Source of the DNA: Lysobacter sp. MMG2
GTDB taxonomy: Bacteria > Pseudomonadota > Gammaproteobacteria > Xanthomonadales > Xanthomonadaceae
DNA: 64,000 nucleotides
Reading direction: 5' to 3'
Assembly: GCF_016735495.2 (NCBI RefSeq)
Contig: NZ_JAERQY020000002.1
Coordinates: forward strand, 310,001-374,000
Positions 21,795 through 34,410 of the stretch are shown piece after piece (the first letter of the stretch is position 1; each line of letters opens with the position of its first letter). Under the pieces are notes generated by a model. That model did no database searches, was not told the origin of the DNA, and was given only the letters and a program-made list of their open reading frames with translations. Made by a program: the position numbers and the translations under genes.

Positions 21795-22589
21795 TCAGGC
21801 GATGGCGTGCGCGAGCAGCGCATGCATCGGGACCACCAGGCGCCCATCGCGCAGTTGCTGGCGGATGGGCGCCGCCATTTCGGCTTCGGCCGCGCGCGTG
21901 AGTTCCGCGCGCGCGCGATCGTCCAGGTGCTGCGTGGCGGGAATGGCGGCGGCGATCACGTCCACTTCCATCGCAACGAAATCGTTTGGATCTGGAAACG
22001 TCGCCGGCATCGAGTGCGTACGGATCTCCACCGACGAGAACCCCGCCTCTTCCAGCAGCGAGCGCAGCACCTGCGCGTCGCTCAACGCGAACGGGGCGGC
22101 CATCGCGGGGATGCCGATCAGGCGCACCAGCACGTCGTTGAAGTGCGACCAGAACGCGTGGTGCTCCAGCCCTTGCCAGGTGGTCAGCGCCAGCCGCCCG
22201 CCTGCCCGCAGCACGCGCCGGATCTGCGCCAGCGCCGCCGCGCGATCGGGCACGAACTGCAGGCCGTGCTGGCACAGCGCGAGGTCGAAGCTGCCGGCGT
22301 CGAACGGCAGCGCGGTCATGTCGCCCTGCTGCCATTGGATGTCGAGGCCTTCGCGCTGCGCAGCGTCGCGGGCGACCTCGAGCATGGCCGGGTTGAGATC
22401 GAAACCGACCACGCGCCCGCCGCCGCCCATGCGAACCGCCGCCAGCCGGGCGACGATGCCGGTGCCGCAGGCTAGGTCGAGCACGCGCTCCCCGGGCGCG
22501 GGATGCGCGATGTCCAGCAGCACGTTGGCCCACGGCCGGAACAGCGCCGGCACGATCTCGCGTTCGTAGGTGACGGCAGGATTGGCCAT
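21795..22589 (-). CDS. Class I SAM-dependent methyltransferase
   Basis: A soluble methyltransferase of 264 residues related to the UbiE/Methyltransf_11 group. Motif I is [15 protein letters not shown] (near 37), the acidic post-I region is GFDLNPAML, and motif III is [15 protein letters not shown]. The substrate is unknown. It is divergent from upp, separated by about 100 bases. Confidence 0.88.
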   Translation of the reverse strand: MANPAVTYEREIVPALFRPWANVLLDIAHPAPGERVLDLACGTGIVARLAAVRMGGGGRVVGFDLNPAMLEVARDAAQREGLDIQWQQGDMTALPFDAGSFDLALCQHGLQFVPDRAAALAQIRRVLRAGGRLALTTWQGLEHHAFWSHFNDVLVRLIGIPAMAAPFALSDAQVLRSLLEEAGFSSVEIRTHSMPATFPDPNDFVAMEVDVIAAAIPATQHLDDRARAELTRAAEAEMAAPIRQQLRDGRLVVPMHALLAHAIA

Positions 22590-22694
22590 CGTGCCCTCCT
22601 TCGCTGCGCGCGGCGAACGCCACCGGGGCGGACCCTACGCCCGCCGGGGGAAGGACCGGGTGAAGCACGGCGCCTTTGCGCTAGGCTGTGTGCC

Positions 22695-23330
22695 ATGAAA
22701 ATCGTCGAAGTCCGCCACCCGCTGGTGCAGCACAAACTCGGCCTGATGCGCGTGGGCGACATCAGCACCAAGGAGTTCCGCGAGCTCGCCTCCGAGGTCG
22801 CCACCCTGCTCACTTACGAGGCCACCGCGGACCTGGAAACCGAGGAAGCGGTCGTGCAGGGCTGGGCCGGGCCGGTGAAGACGCGCCGCATCAAGGGCGC
22901 GAAGGTCACGCTGGTGCCGATCCTGCGCGCCGGCCTGGGCATGCTGCCGGGCGTGCTGGAGCTGATTCCGGCGGCGAAGGTCGGCGTGGTCGGCCTGCAG
23001 CGCGACGAGCGCACCCTGCAACCGGTGGGCTACTATGAGAAGCTCACCGGCCGCATGGACGAGCGCACGGCGATCATCCTCGATCCGATGCTCGCCACCG
23101 GCGGCACGCTGGTCGCCACGGTGGACATGCTCAAGGCCGCCGGGTGCCGGCGCATCAAGGGACTGTTCCTGGTGGCCGCACCGGAGGGCCTGCGCGTGCT
23201 GGAGGCCAAGCACCCGGACGTGGAAGTGTTCACCGCGTCCATCGACGAGCGTCTCAACGACGTGGGCTACATCCTGCCCGGGCTGGGCGACGCGGGCGAC
23301 AAGATTTTCGGCACGCGGCATAGCGGGTAG
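22695..23330 (+). CDS. upp: Uracil phosphoribosyltransferase
   Basis: A pyrimidine salvage enzyme of 211 residues that makes UMP from uracil and PRPP. It begins with the family pattern [15 protein letters not shown], contains [13 protein letters not shown], the PRPP loop [12 protein letters not shown] and the C-terminal uracil-binding [16 protein letters not shown]. The ATG at 22695 gives the standard N-terminus; the open frame continues upstream without support. Confidence 0.97.
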   Translation: MKIVEVRHPLVQHKLGLMRVGDISTKEFRELASEVATLLTYEATADLETEEAVVQGWAGPVKTRRIKGAKVTLVPILRAGLGMLPGVLELIPAAKVGVVGLQRDERTLQPVGYYEKLTGRMDERTAIILDPMLATGGTLVATVDMLKAAGCRRIKGLFLVAAPEGLRVLEAKHPDVEVFTASIDERLNDVGYILPGLGDAGDKIFGTRHSG

Positions 23331-23451
23331 TTGGCGAAGTCGCGCTTCGCGCGCCCCTCTTCCGCCCCGTCGGTTTCCGCGAGGGGAGACGGCAGCAGCA
23401 ACAGCAGCTGCGGCGGCGACAGCCAGCAACTCGCACGAAATGCCCGGCGCT

Positions 23452-23507
23452 TCCCCTCTCCCCTTGCGGGAGAGGGACAGGCCGCCGAAGGCGGCCAGGG
23501 AGAGGGG
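23452..23507. repeat. Nested inverted repeat
   Basis: CCCCTCTC...GAGAGGGG encloses two smaller hairpins (CCCTCTCccc...AGAGGG and GGCCGCCgaaGGCGGCC). It lies in the 222-base gap between upp and the convergent GFA gene and may serve as a terminator or be another dispersed repeat. I see no gene in this gap. Confidence 0.55.
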
Positions 23508-23552
23508 TATGGCCGCCGGAAGCGTCACGCTCGACGCTCTCCGTCCGGCGGC

Positions 23553-23954
23553 TCACCAGTTGTTGCGGCCGTCCATCTTCTCGACAGTGATCTGCGACCA
23601 GTCCAGATCGTCCACCAGGCGCAGATTCACCGCGTAGATGCGCGCTTCCGGCACGGTGCCGGCAGTGAAGCCTTCCTTCGCGCTGCCGTCGGGGTCGTAG
23701 GCCGACGCCCAGTCCGGCGAATCGCCCCAGGTGTGCATGCCGCAGCAGCCACAGAAGTGGTGGCGGTTCATGCCGCTGGCCGAGTAGGTCCGATCATCCT
23801 CCTGCGAGAGGAAGGTCAGTTCACCCGGCGCGAAGTACGCCCACACCGCGCCCGTGCGGGCGCAGAAGCTGCAATTGCATTCCTTGGCCGAGCGGGGGAT
23901 GTCCGCCGCCTGGATCTTCGTGGCGCCGCAATGGCATGAGACGAGAAAGGTCAC
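23553..23954 (-). CDS. GFA/CENP-V domain zinc protein
   Basis: A 133-residue protein of the GFA (glutathione-dependent formaldehyde-activating) family. The zinc-binding cysteines are in place: CHCG near the N-terminus, CNCSFCARTG, and HFCGCCGMHTW. Family members often have no proven formaldehyde activity, so only the fold is assigned. It is a single gene in convergent orientation to upp. Confidence 0.88.
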   Translation of the reverse strand: MTFLVSCHCGATKIQAADIPRSAKECNCSFCARTGAVWAYFAPGELTFLSQEDDRTYSASGMNRHHFCGCCGMHTWGDSPDWASAYDPDGSAKEGFTAGTVPEARIYAVNLRLVDDLDWSQITVEKMDGRNNW

Positions 23955-24040
23955 GTCGAAGCTCCGTCTTCAGGGAGCCCCATTATCGGACGGGTTGCTG
24001 ACACGGGATGTCAGCAGCGGCAACGCGCCCCTGCCGACGC

Positions 24041-24778
24041 TCAACGTGCGGCGCTGCGACGGCGCAGTCGACGCCAGACCAGGCCGATGGCGGCCAGTAC
24101 GACCGCGCCGGCCAACAACCAGGGCAACAGCTTGCGGTCTTCGTTGTCGGGGAGCTCCACCACCGTGGACGCACGCTCGCCGCTGAGCGCCTGCGCCGCC
24201 GCGACCGGCGTCAGCTGCCAACGGCCACCGCGCAACTCCACCTTGCCATCCAGCGGCGGCAGGTGGAGTTCGCGCCAGAAAATGCGCAGGTCGCCGATGC
24301 CGGGCTCCAGCGGATTCTCCGCGCTGCCCAGGCCGTCACCTTCCGGCTGGAACGATGCGGCCAGGTTCGCCGGCAGGCGCGAAAAGTTCGGTCGGAACAC
24401 GCGCCACTGCCCCAGCGTCTGCAGCACCGACGGATCGATCGGCTTTCCATCCAGCCTCGCGTCCTGCGCCAGCCAGCGTCGGCCTTCCAGCGGAAGCTTC
24501 GCCGGATTCTGGTGGCCGGGGGCGAAACGCGAGGAGTCGATCGGCCCGGCGCTCCAGACCTGCGTGTAGCCGCCGGCCTGCGCGCGCCACTGGTACATCT
24601 CGACCTGGCGGTCCAGGCCGAACTGGTGCGTGACCACACCGAAATCCCGATCACGCAACGCCTGGCCCGGCGTCGGCGGATCCATCGGCTCTTCGCCGGC
24701 ATCGGCCTGCGCGAAGGCCGCGCCCATCAGCAGCGCGAAGACCAGCGACAGCGCGAACGCCGCGCGCCTGGACTTCAT
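24041..24778 (-). CDS. TMEM43-like membrane protein
   Basis: A protein of 245 residues with an N-terminal signal/anchor, a long extracytoplasmic region and one C-terminal helix (about 215-235) followed by arginines. The central pattern [25 protein letters not shown] and [12 protein letters not shown] is typical of the TMEM43 family. Function in bacteria is unknown. Its start overlaps the stop of the metallo-hydrolase gene by 4 bases (ATGA), so the two are coupled. Confidence 0.78.
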   Translation of the reverse strand: MKSRRAAFALSLVFALLMGAAFAQADAGEEPMDPPTPGQALRDRDFGVVTHQFGLDRQVEMYQWRAQAGGYTQVWSAGPIDSSRFAPGHQNPAKLPLEGRRWLAQDARLDGKPIDPSVLQTLGQWRVFRPNFSRLPANLAASFQPEGDGLGSAENPLEPGIGDLRIFWRELHLPPLDGKVELRGGRWQLTPVAAAQALSGERASTVVELPDNEDRKLLPWLLAGAVVLAAIGLVWRRLRRRSAAR

Positions 24779-25665
24779 GCGGCCAGCGCCCTCGCCTGCA
24801 ACTCCGGCACTTCGTGTGCGGTGCCGAACTTGCCCTTCTCGTCGCGCACCACCTGAGCAAGCGCGCACTGCGGATCGTGGGTGAAGAACAGATGCACGTT
24901 GCGGCGCAGCTTGTCGGTGAGGAAGGCCTTCTTCTCGTCGATCAGCAGTTCGGCGTTGCGGTCGTAGCCCATGGTGATGGGCACGTGCACCCACGGACGG
25001 CCGGGAATCAGATCGGCGCAGAACACCACGCCGCCGTGCGACTCGCCGTCGACGCGATCGGGACCGACGATTTCCGCAAGCATCAGCCCCGGCGTATGGC
25101 CGTCGCTGTAGTGGAAGCGCACGGTGTCGCCGAGCGCGTCGGAATACTCGCCGTCCACCAGTTCGAGTCGGCCGGTGGCTTCCAGCAGCGCGGGCAGCTC
25201 GGGAATGAAGCTGGCGCGGTCGCGCGGATGCGGTTCCAGCGCGCGCTCATAATGGCGACGGCCGACGATGTAGGTGGCGTTGGGGAACAGCAGCGTCGGC
25301 GCCTGGCCTTCGCTCCACGGCGCAAGCAGACCGCCGGCGTGGTCGAAGTGCAGGTGCGAAAGCACGACGACGTCGATGTCCTCGGGCTTGAAGCCGGCCT
25401 GCGCCAGCGATTCGACCAGGACGTGGCGATCCTCGACCACGCCGTAACGCTCGCGCAGCTTGGGTTCGAAGAATGCACCGATGCCGGTCTCGAACAGCAC
25501 CGTCTTGCCATTGAGCGGCGAGGCAAGCAGCGCGCGACAGGCCAGCGCGATGCGGTTCTCGTCGTCGGGCGTGGACCACTTGGCCCACATCGCGCGCGGC
25601 GCGTTGCCGAACATGGCACCGCCGTCGAGCTTCTGGCTGTTGCCGAGGATGGACCAGAGTTTCAT
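24775..25665 (-). CDS. MBL-fold metallo-hydrolase
   Basis: A soluble metallo-beta-lactamase-fold hydrolase of 296 residues. The metal site [13 protein letters not shown] lies near 101-113, with further candidate ligands in [12 protein letters not shown] and [13 protein letters not shown]. The pattern resembles the lactonase/sulfur-oxidation-related branch of the superfamily, but no substrate can be assigned. It is first in a two-gene unit with the TMEM43-like gene. Confidence 0.88.
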   Translation of the reverse strand: MKLWSILGNSQKLDGGAMFGNAPRAMWAKWSTPDDENRIALACRALLASPLNGKTVLFETGIGAFFEPKLRERYGVVEDRHVLVESLAQAGFKPEDIDVVVLSHLHFDHAGGLLAPWSEGQAPTLLFPNATYIVGRRHYERALEPHPRDRASFIPELPALLEATGRLELVDGEYSDALGDTVRFHYSDGHTPGLMLAEIVGPDRVDGESHGGVVFCADLIPGRPWVHVPITMGYDRNAELLIDEKKAFLTDKLRRNVHLFFTHDPQCALAQVVRDEKGKFGTAHEVPELQARALAA

Positions 25666-25778
25666 GGCGGCACCGTTGCGTGTGACGGGTTGATTTTAGC
25701 GCTGCGGGGGTTGAATTCGAATAGAACGTAGAGGGCGGTGATGGCGCATGGCCCCTCCTGCGTCGCATTTGCCTCTTT

Positions 25779-25801
25779 CCCGTCATCCCGGCGAAGGCAT
25801 C
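25779..25801. repeat. Partial REP-type hairpin
   Basis: CGTCATCCCGGCGAAGGC is one REP unit with the second arm eroded. It lies in the 163-base gap between the metallo-hydrolase and gamma-glutamyltransferase genes. Confidence 0.5.
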
Positions 25802-25828
25802 GCCGCTGCGCGGCGACGCGTCGGATCG

Positions 25829-27559
25829 TCACTTCACCAGCACATCCGCCTTGCCCACCGGATTGCGCGGATCGGTGCCGCCTTCCAGCGTGTTGGTGCG
25901 CTTGTTCCACGACACGGTCTGCAGGTTGCCCCAGGTCTTCTCGCCCGCGTTCACCTTGTGCCCCATTGCTTCCAGCGCCTTCACCGTTTCCGGCGACAGG
26001 GCGCCCTGCTCGGCGGTGATGACATCGGGCATCCACTGATGATGGATGCGCGGATGCGCGGCGACTTGCTGCGCGGTCTTGCCGTCATCGTAGGCGAGGA
26101 TGCCGATCAGCACTTCGGTGATGATGCGGCTTCCGCCCGGCGCACCGAGCACGGCGAGTTCGTCCTTCGACTCGATCCAGCTGGGCGTCATCGAACTGAG
26201 CATGCGCTTGCCCGGCGCCGGTGCGTTGGCGGCGAAGCCCATCACGCCGAAGGCGTTGGGCGTGCCCGGGCGCAGCGCGAAGTCGTCCATCTCGTCGTTG
26301 AGCAGCACGCCCGTGCCCGGCACCACGAGGCCCGAGCCGTAGAGCAGGTTCACCGTCTGCGTGGTCGAGACGCGATTGCCGTCGGCGTCGATGATGGAGA
26401 AGTGCGTGGTCTCGTCGTCTTCCAGCGGCGCGGGCTGGCCCGGCAGCAGGTCGCTCGGCGTGGCCCTCGACGGATGGATGCTGGCGCGCTGGCCGGCCGC
26501 GTACTCCGGGCTGATGAGGCGCGCCACCGGCATCTTCACGAAGTCCGGATCGCCCAGGTAAATCGTGCGGTCGCGGAACGCGCGGCGCATCGACTCCACG
26601 ATGAGGTGCGTGCGCGTGGCTTCATCGAGCTTGGCCAGTTCCCAGCCCGAGAGCATCTGCAACATCTGCGCGATCGCCACGCCGCCCGACGACGGCGGCG
26701 GCGCAGTGGTGATGTCCCAATCGCGATACTTGAAGTGCAGCGGCTCGCGTTCCTTCACGCGATAACCGCTGAGTTCCTCGGCCCGCCAGTGGCCGCCCTC
26801 TTCCTTCACCGATGCGAGCAGCCTGGACGCGACTTCACCCTTGTAGAAGCCGTCGAAGCCCTTCTCGCCCAGTAGCTCCAGCGTGCGCGCCAGATCGGGC
26901 TGCTTGAGGATTTCGCCCGCCGTCGGCGGCGTGCCGTCGGCGAGGAAAACCTCACGCGTGCCGCGGTAACGTTCCATCACGGCGCGGCGGCTGGCGTAAC
27001 CGCGCTCCAGTCGCGGATAGACCTCGAAGCCCTCGCGCGCCACGCGAATCGCCGGCGCCAACGCGGTCTTCAGCGGCAGGCGGCCGTACTTCCGCGAAAC
27101 ATGCACCAGTGCGGCGGGCAGGCCGGGAATACCCGCCGACCACGGGCCATTGGTGGCGCGATCGTTGTCCAGCTGCCCCTGCGCGTCCAGGAATGCCTGC
27201 GGCGTGGCGGATTCGGGCGCGGTCTCGCGCGCGTCGACGAACACGTCCTTTCCGCTCTTCGCATCGTGCAGCAGGAAGAAACCACCGCCGCCGATGCCGG
27301 AGCTGATCGGCTCGACCACCGACAGCATCGCCGAGACAGCGACCGCCGCGTCGAACGCGTTGCCGCCCTGGCGGATCATCTCCATGCCGGCGTCGGTGGC
27401 GAGCGCGTGCGCACTGGCGATGGCCGCACCGGGCGGCTTGGCGGCGGTGGATTTCGTGGCGGCTTGCTTGGGAGCCGCGGTCAGCGGTGACGTCGCGAGA
27501 AGCATCAGGCTGGCGGTGAGAAGGGTCCGGCTTGCCAGCGCACGCAACGTCATTCGCAT
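25829..27559 (-). CDS. ggt: Gamma-glutamyltransferase precursor
   Basis: A periplasmic enzyme of 576 residues that hydrolyses or transfers the gamma-glutamyl group of glutathione. After the signal peptide (ends SPLTAAP) come GGNAFDAAVAVSAMLSVVEP and the catalytic threonine, Thr384 in DDETTHFSIID, at which the precursor cleaves itself into two subunits. The C-terminal GGSRIITEVL and family length are normal. The ATG at 27559 shares one base with the ferredoxin stop (TGATG), so translation is coupled to it. Confidence 0.94.
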   Translation of the reverse strand: MRMTLRALASRTLLTASLMLLATSPLTAAPKQAATKSTAAKPPGAAIASAHALATDAGMEMIRQGGNAFDAAVAVSAMLSVVEPISSGIGGGGFFLLHDAKSGKDVFVDARETAPESATPQAFLDAQGQLDNDRATNGPWSAGIPGLPAALVHVSRKYGRLPLKTALAPAIRVAREGFEVYPRLERGYASRRAVMERYRGTREVFLADGTPPTAGEILKQPDLARTLELLGEKGFDGFYKGEVASRLLASVKEEGGHWRAEELSGYRVKEREPLHFKYRDWDITTAPPPSSGGVAIAQMLQMLSGWELAKLDEATRTHLIVESMRRAFRDRTIYLGDPDFVKMPVARLISPEYAAGQRASIHPSRATPSDLLPGQPAPLEDDETTHFSIIDADGNRVSTTQTVNLLYGSGLVVPGTGVLLNDEMDDFALRPGTPNAFGVMGFAANAPAPGKRMLSSMTPSWIESKDELAVLGAPGGSRIITEVLIGILAYDDGKTAQQVAAHPRIHHQWMPDVITAEQGALSPETVKALEAMGHKVNAGEKTWGNLQTVSWNKRTNTLEGGTDPRNPVGKADVLVK

Positions 27560-27813
27560 CAGGTGTTCTCCTGCTGCAGCTTCGCCAGCTTGGCCAGCAG
27601 CTGCTCGTTGGATTCGGGATGGTCCGGGTCGGGGTCGATGCATTCGACCGGACAGACGACCACGCACTGCGGTTCGTCGAAATGGCCGACGCATTCGGTG
27701 CAGCGCGCCGGGTCGATCACGTAGATCGTCTCGCCCTGCGAAATCGCCTGGTTCGGGCAGGCCGGTTCGCAGACGTCGCAATTGACGCAGAGCTCGTTGA
27801 TCTTGAGGGACAT
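27559..27813 (-). CDS. YfhL-type 2[4Fe-4S] ferredoxin
   Basis: An 84-residue ferredoxin with two cluster motifs: CVNCDVCEPACPNQAI and CTECVGHFDEPQCVVVCPVECI. The longer spacing in the second motif and the C-terminal tail fit the YfhL/Alvin type with two 4Fe-4S clusters. It is directly upstream of ggt and overlaps its start by one base; no functional link is known to me. Confidence 0.93.
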   Translation of the reverse strand: MSLKINELCVNCDVCEPACPNQAISQGETIYVIDPARCTECVGHFDEPQCVVVCPVECIDPDPDHPESNEQLLAKLAKLQQENT

Positions 27814-27875
27814 GCGGGGATTGTCGCATGCGGACGCGGGACGGGGCCTTGCGCGAATGGACGCTGTGTTCCGTT

Positions 27876-27899
27876 CCCTCCCCTGCTTGCAGGGGAGGG
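27876..27899. repeat. Perfect hairpin CCCTCCCCTG
   Basis: CCCTCCCCTGcttgCAGGGGAGGG is a perfect 10-bp stem in the 269-base gap upstream of the ferredoxin gene. No gene is visible in this gap; it also holds the terminator at 27977 and a REP unit at 28014. Confidence 0.55.
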
Positions 27900-27976
27900 T
27901 TGGGGAGGGGTGAAGTCAGGCGCGGCAACGCACGGCACTCGCGCCCCTCCCAATCTCCCCTGCTCTCCGGGGAGCT

Positions 27977-28013
27977 GGAAAAAACAAAACGGGCCCGCAA
28001 TGCGGGCCCGTTC
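27977..28013 (-). terminator. Terminator of the lipoprotein gene
   Basis: ACGGGCCCGC and its complement form a hairpin followed on the minus strand by TTTTGTTTTTTCC. It lies about 70 bases after the stop of the lipoprotein gene at 28083. Confidence 0.8.
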
Positions 28014-28043
28014 CGGATCCCGGCTCTCACCGGGATGACGTTG
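28014..28043. repeat. REP-type hairpin
   Basis: GATCCCGGctctcaCCGGGATGAC is another copy of the core-genome REP unit. It lies between the lipoprotein gene stop and its terminator. Confidence 0.55.
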
Positions 28044-28082
28044 CGCCAAGGCGTGGCCACTGCGCGGCCACGCGGCGGAGCG

Positions 28083-28574
28083 TCACTTGGCTTCGAAGAA
28101 CTCGAACTTCGCGCCCGACGGCTCCACGGCCGCCTTCACGCGCTCGGCGTCGGCCTGCGCGCCGATGAACATCACGCGCACGCCCTTCATCGTGCCCGGC
28201 TGGGCCTGGGCGAACGACGCCACGGCCAGGTCGGCCGACTTGGCGGAGTTCTGCGAGCCGTAGGCCAGCAGCGTGCCGTCGACGCCACCGCGGGCCACGT
28301 CGCCCTGCGCCTTCTCCAGCTGGCGGTCGTACTCGCCCTGGAAGTCGGCGCCGGCCGGGTCCGGCAGCGTGTACAGGTAGACGTTGGTCGCACCTTCGAT
28401 GTTGCGCTTGACGACCTCGGTCAGGTAGGTGTCCCACGCGGTGCTGTCGGTGGTGGTCGGCGCGGCCAGCGCGGTCTCGGCGACGGCGGTGGTCTGCTCG
28501 TCCTTCTTGTTGCACGCGGTGAGCAGCGGCATCGACAGGCAGGCGATGAGCAGCAGGCGGGTGGTGGTCTTCAT
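28083..28574 (-). CDS. Small periplasmic lipoprotein of unknown function
   Basis: A 163-residue protein with a lipoprotein signal (LPLLTAC, mature CNKKDEQ). The remaining 130 residues form an alternating alpha/beta pattern with no family that I recognise. The start at 28574 follows GAGGGGAACC. It lies just downstream of coaD on the same strand but has its own 67-base upstream gap and a strong terminator. Confidence 0.72.
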   Translation of the reverse strand: MKTTTRLLLIACLSMPLLTACNKKDEQTTAVAETALAAPTTTDSTAWDTYLTEVVKRNIEGATNVYLYTLPDPAGADFQGEYDRQLEKAQGDVARGGVDGTLLAYGSQNSAKSADLAVASFAQAQPGTMKGVRVMFIGAQADAERVKAAVEPSGAKFEFFEAK

Positions 28575-28641
28575 CGGGGTTCCCCTCGTCTTTCGAGTGT
28601 TGGTGTTGGAATGGTGAAGCGTTCGATCCGATGGTGCCGGA

Positions 28642-29853
<1,212 letters not shown>

Positions 29854-29895
29854 TTAGCATGTGCGCATTCTCGCGCATTCCCCCACGCCGCCTCG

Positions 29896-31152
<1,257 letters not shown>

Positions 31153-31169
31153 CGCGGCGCCGGCACCGC

Positions 31170-32447
31170 ATGGCCGCGCCGGAACCGCAAGCTTCACCAC
31201 ACGCGCCCCCACGGCGCCGGCGCCGCATCGCGCTGGTCGCCCTGGTGGTCGCACTGGCGCTGCTCGCGTTCGCATTGCACTGGGTCTCGCGGCCCAGCCG
31301 TGTCGCCGGGTTGATCCTGGCGCAGGTGGGCAACGCGCTCGGCCTGGAGATCACCGCCAGCGGCGCCAGCGAATACCGCCTGCGTGGCACGCCGATGCTG
31401 GCGATCCGCGATGTCGTCGCGCGCCAGCCCGGTGCGAAGACGCCGGTGCTGCGCGCCGAACGCATCCAACTGGAACTGCCCTGGTCGACGATCCGCGCGC
31501 GCGGCGCCGACCTGACGGTGCGCCGCATCGAACTGGACGCACCCGAACTCGACCTGGCCGCGCTGCAACGCTGGCAGGCGACGCGGCCGCCGACGAAGGA
31601 AGTACGCATTCCGACTTTGACCGACGGCCTGCAGATCGTGCGCGGTCGGGTGATCGGCGACGGCTGGCGCGTGGAGGCCATCGACGCCGACCTGGCTTCG
31701 CTGCACCCCGATCGCGCCGCGCGTGCACGCTTGCGCGGTCGTCTCGCGACGGGCGAGGTGCGCGTCCCGTTCGACGTGCATGCGGCGCTGACGCGTCCGG
31801 CTGCGCGCGCCGGGCTGGGCGTGGTCGGGCAGGTCACCGTGCAGTCGCAGACGTGGACGATGCCCATGCGCACGCGGCTGTCCGGACGCCTGCACAACGG
31901 CGACGACGGCATCGGACTGGATGGCATGCGCCTGGGCGCCGACGCCAGCTATCGCAACGACGACACCGATCTGGGCTTTACCTACGGTCTCGCCGGTCCG
32001 GTGCGTTTTCACGGCGGCGAACTGCGCGTGGTGCCATTGGGCGCGGTCGTGTACGGCACGGGCGTGATTCCCAGCCTTCAGGCGGCCGGCGCGCTGTCGT
32101 TCGGCGACACGCTCGCGCTGCGGCTCGACGGCACGATGTCGTCATGGCCGCGTGCGTGGCCGGCGCTTCCGGCGCCGTTGATCGCATCGACCTCGCCCCT
32201 GCCCTTCGTGCTCGAATACCGCGGCCGCGCCGATTTTTCCGACACCACGGCGCTGCGCCTGCAACGCGATGCGACGCGCTTCGATGGTCGGTTCAAGTTG
32301 CCGTCGTTCTTGCGCTGGCTCGACTTCATCGACCGCGGCACGCCGCTGCCGCCACTGGACGGACGCCTGACCAGCCCGAAGATCGAAATCGCCGGTGCCA
32401 CGTTGGAAGGCGTGGAAATCGATTTCGCCCAAGACGCGACCCCATGA
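31170..32447 (+). CDS. AsmA-like membrane-anchored protein
   Basis: A 425-residue protein with a proline/arginine-rich N-terminus, one membrane helix (about 20-42) and a long beta-rich periplasmic region resembling AsmA-type proteins (for example ILAQVGNALGLEITASG near the start and DGRLTSPKIEI near the end). AsmA-family proteins are linked to outer-membrane lipid transport; a role here is inferred. It overlaps mutY by 4 bases (ATGA) and follows ftsY. Confidence 0.72.
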   Translation: MAAPEPQASPHAPPRRRRRIALVALVVALALLAFALHWVSRPSRVAGLILAQVGNALGLEITASGASEYRLRGTPMLAIRDVVARQPGAKTPVLRAERIQLELPWSTIRARGADLTVRRIELDAPELDLAALQRWQATRPPTKEVRIPTLTDGLQIVRGRVIGDGWRVEAIDADLASLHPDRAARARLRGRLATGEVRVPFDVHAALTRPAARAGLGVVGQVTVQSQTWTMPMRTRLSGRLHNGDDGIGLDGMRLGADASYRNDDTDLGFTYGLAGPVRFHGGELRVVPLGAVVYGTGVIPSLQAAGALSFGDTLALRLDGTMSSWPRAWPALPAPLIASTSPLPFVLEYRGRADFSDTTALRLQRDATRFDGRFKLPSFLRWLDFIDRGTPLPPLDGRLTSPKIEIAGATLEGVEIDFAQDATP

Positions 32448-33517
32448 CGAAACCCGGCACGACACGCGACTTCCCTGCACGCCTGCTCGCGTGGTTCGAC
32501 GTGAGTGGCCGTCACGACCTGCCCTGGCAGCATCCGCGCACGCCGTACCGCGTGTGGCTGTCGGAAATCATGCTGCAACAGACGCAGGTGAAGACGGCCG
32601 CGCCGTATTTCGAACGCTTCGTCGCCGCATTGCCGACCTTGCGCGATCTTGCACAGGCGCCGTTGGACGACGTGCTCGCGCTGTGGTCGGGTCTGGGCTA
32701 CTACGCCCGCGCAAGCAACCTGCACGCGGCCGCCAAGCAGTGCATCGAACTTCACGGTGGCGATCTTCCGCGCGACCTGGACGCGCTGACCGCATTGCCG
32801 GGCGTCGGTCGCAGCACGGCGGCGGCCATCGCATCGCAGGCGTGGAACGATCGGCACGCGATCCTCGACGGTAACGTTAAACGCGTGATGAGCCGTTATC
32901 ACGGCATCGACGGCTACCCCGGTCTTCCGGCCATCGAGAAGAAGCTGTGGGCGCTGGTCGATACGCACGTCGCCAGTCCGCAGCTTCCCGATACGCGCCT
33001 GGCCGACTACACGCAGGCGCAGATGGACCTGGGCGCGACGCTGTGCACGCGCGCCGACCCCGCCTGCGTGCTATGCCCGCTGCAGGACGACTGCATCGCG
33101 CGCCGCGAAGGTCGCACGGCGGAATTGCCCACGCCCAAGCCGGGCAAGACACCGCCGCAGAAATACGCGCACGTGCTGTGGGCCGAAGACGCGCAGGGCC
33201 GCATCCTGATGCAACGCCGTCCACCGACCGGCATCTGGGCATCGCTGTGGACGCTGCCGCAGGCCGACGACGCGACGGCCGCGCGCGGCTGGTTCGACGA
33301 GCACCTGCGCGGCGACTACGACAGCGCACACGCATTGCCACCGATCGACCACGCCTTCAGCCATTACAAACTGCAGCTGCATGCCGTGCGCATGCGCGCC
33401 GAACCGGGCGACCGGATCGGCGACAATGACGCGCTGCGCTGGGTCGCCCGCGAGGAACTATCCTCGCTCGGCATTCCCGCGCCGATCCGCAAGCTGCTCA
33501 CGAACCAGGACGCCTGA
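32444..33517 (+). CDS. mutY: A/G-specific adenine glycosylase MutY
   Basis: A DNA repair enzyme of 357 residues that removes adenine opposite 8-oxoguanine. It has [12 protein letters not shown] (catalytic Glu), the helix-hairpin-helix [12 protein letters not shown] with the following catalytic Asp in LDGNVKRV, the 4Fe-4S cluster cysteines spaced C-x6-C-x2-C-x5-C ([17 protein letters not shown]) and a C-terminal NUDIX-like domain. It is coupled to the AsmA-like gene and is followed by yggX one base after its stop. Confidence 0.97.
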   Translation: MTKPGTTRDFPARLLAWFDVSGRHDLPWQHPRTPYRVWLSEIMLQQTQVKTAAPYFERFVAALPTLRDLAQAPLDDVLALWSGLGYYARASNLHAAAKQCIELHGGDLPRDLDALTALPGVGRSTAAAIASQAWNDRHAILDGNVKRVMSRYHGIDGYPGLPAIEKKLWALVDTHVASPQLPDTRLADYTQAQMDLGATLCTRADPACVLCPLQDDCIARREGRTAELPTPKPGKTPPQKYAHVLWAEDAQGRILMQRRPPTGIWASLWTLPQADDATAARGWFDEHLRGDYDSAHALPPIDHAFSHYKLQLHAVRMRAEPGDRIGDNDALRWVAREELSSLGIPAPIRKLLTNQDA

Positions 33518-33518
33518 A

Positions 33519-33797
33519 ATGCCCCGCACCGTCTATTGCGAATACGAGAAGCGCGAGACCGAAGGACTCGACTTCGTGCCCTGGCCGGGCGAACTGGGCA
33601 AGCGCGTCTTCGCGCACATCGGCAAGGCGGCGTGGACCGCGTGGCTGGCGCACCAGACGATGCTGATCAACGAGAACCGTCTCTCGCCGATGAACCCGCA
33701 GCACCGCGCCTTCCTCGAAACCGAGATGGTGAAGTTCCTCTTCGGCGGCGACGCAGCCAAGCCCGCGGGCTACGTGCCGCCGGAAAACGAAACCTAG
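33519..33797 (+). CDS. yggX: Fe(2+)-trafficking / oxidative damage protection protein YggX
   Basis: A 92-residue protein with the family start [16 protein letters not shown], the conserved Cys and [15 protein letters not shown]. YggX protects iron-sulfur proteins from oxidative damage. Following mutY, an iron-sulfur enzyme, is its typical context. Its stop codon overlaps that of the convergent gene on the other strand. Confidence 0.96.
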   Translation: MPRTVYCEYEKRETEGLDFVPWPGELGKRVFAHIGKAAWTAWLAHQTMLINENRLSPMNPQHRAFLETEMVKFLFGGDAAKPAGYVPPENET

Positions 33798-34237
33798 GTC
33801 GCCTTCTCGCGCTCGGCGGTCTGGGCCTCGCGCTTTTCCTGCTCGGCGGCCCTGAGCGCCTTGACGTCGATGGGGCGGATTTCCTGGATCCAGCACGGCA
33901 TCTGGTTGGTGCCCCGCCCCAGCACGATCACCTTGTCGAAGCGTGCGTACACGCGGCCCATCTGATTGGTCACGGTGATGGCGTTGGCGAAGTCCAGGTC
34001 CTGGCAGGTACCGCCCAGTTCCAGCAGGTAAACGGTGCTGGGTCGCGTCCAGATCGCCAGTGCGGTGTTGCCCAGCGGCGTCCAGCCGTCGAGGCGGCCG
34101 AAGTACTGGAAGTTGCCGACCGGCGCTCCGGCATTGGCGCGATAGAGCGCCAGGCGTTCGGCATCGGTAGTGCGCGGGTCGCTCGCGCAGGCGCTGAAGG
34201 CGAAGATCGAAAGAACCGAGAAAACAAGGGCTTTCAT
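33794..34237 (-). CDS. DUF6491-like small lipoprotein
   Basis: A 147-residue lipoprotein (signal ending FAFSAC). The body has [33 protein letters not shown] and [10 protein letters not shown], resembling the DUF6491 family found in xanthomonads. The two mature cysteines besides the lipid-attached one suggest a disulfide. The C-terminal tail is charged. It is convergent with yggX, sharing four bases at the stops. Confidence 0.7.
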   Translation of the reverse strand: MKALVFSVLSIFAFSACASDPRTTDAERLALYRANAGAPVGNFQYFGRLDGWTPLGNTALAIWTRPSTVYLLELGGTCQDLDFANAITVTNQMGRVYARFDKVIVLGRGTNQMPCWIQEIRPIDVKALRAAEQEKREAQTAEREKAT

Positions 34238-34410
34238 CGATGACTCCGTGCAGCCACCGCGGCTGCGGCTGGGACCGTCGCCGCCATGATGCACCCGCCC
34301 GTCGCGGGCGCCAGCCGCGCGGACCGACCCGTTCAGCGCAGATCCGGCTTGCCATGTCCGCCGCCCATCCGTATCATTCCGCTCCTCGCACGGCCTGACC
34401 GTTGCGGAAT

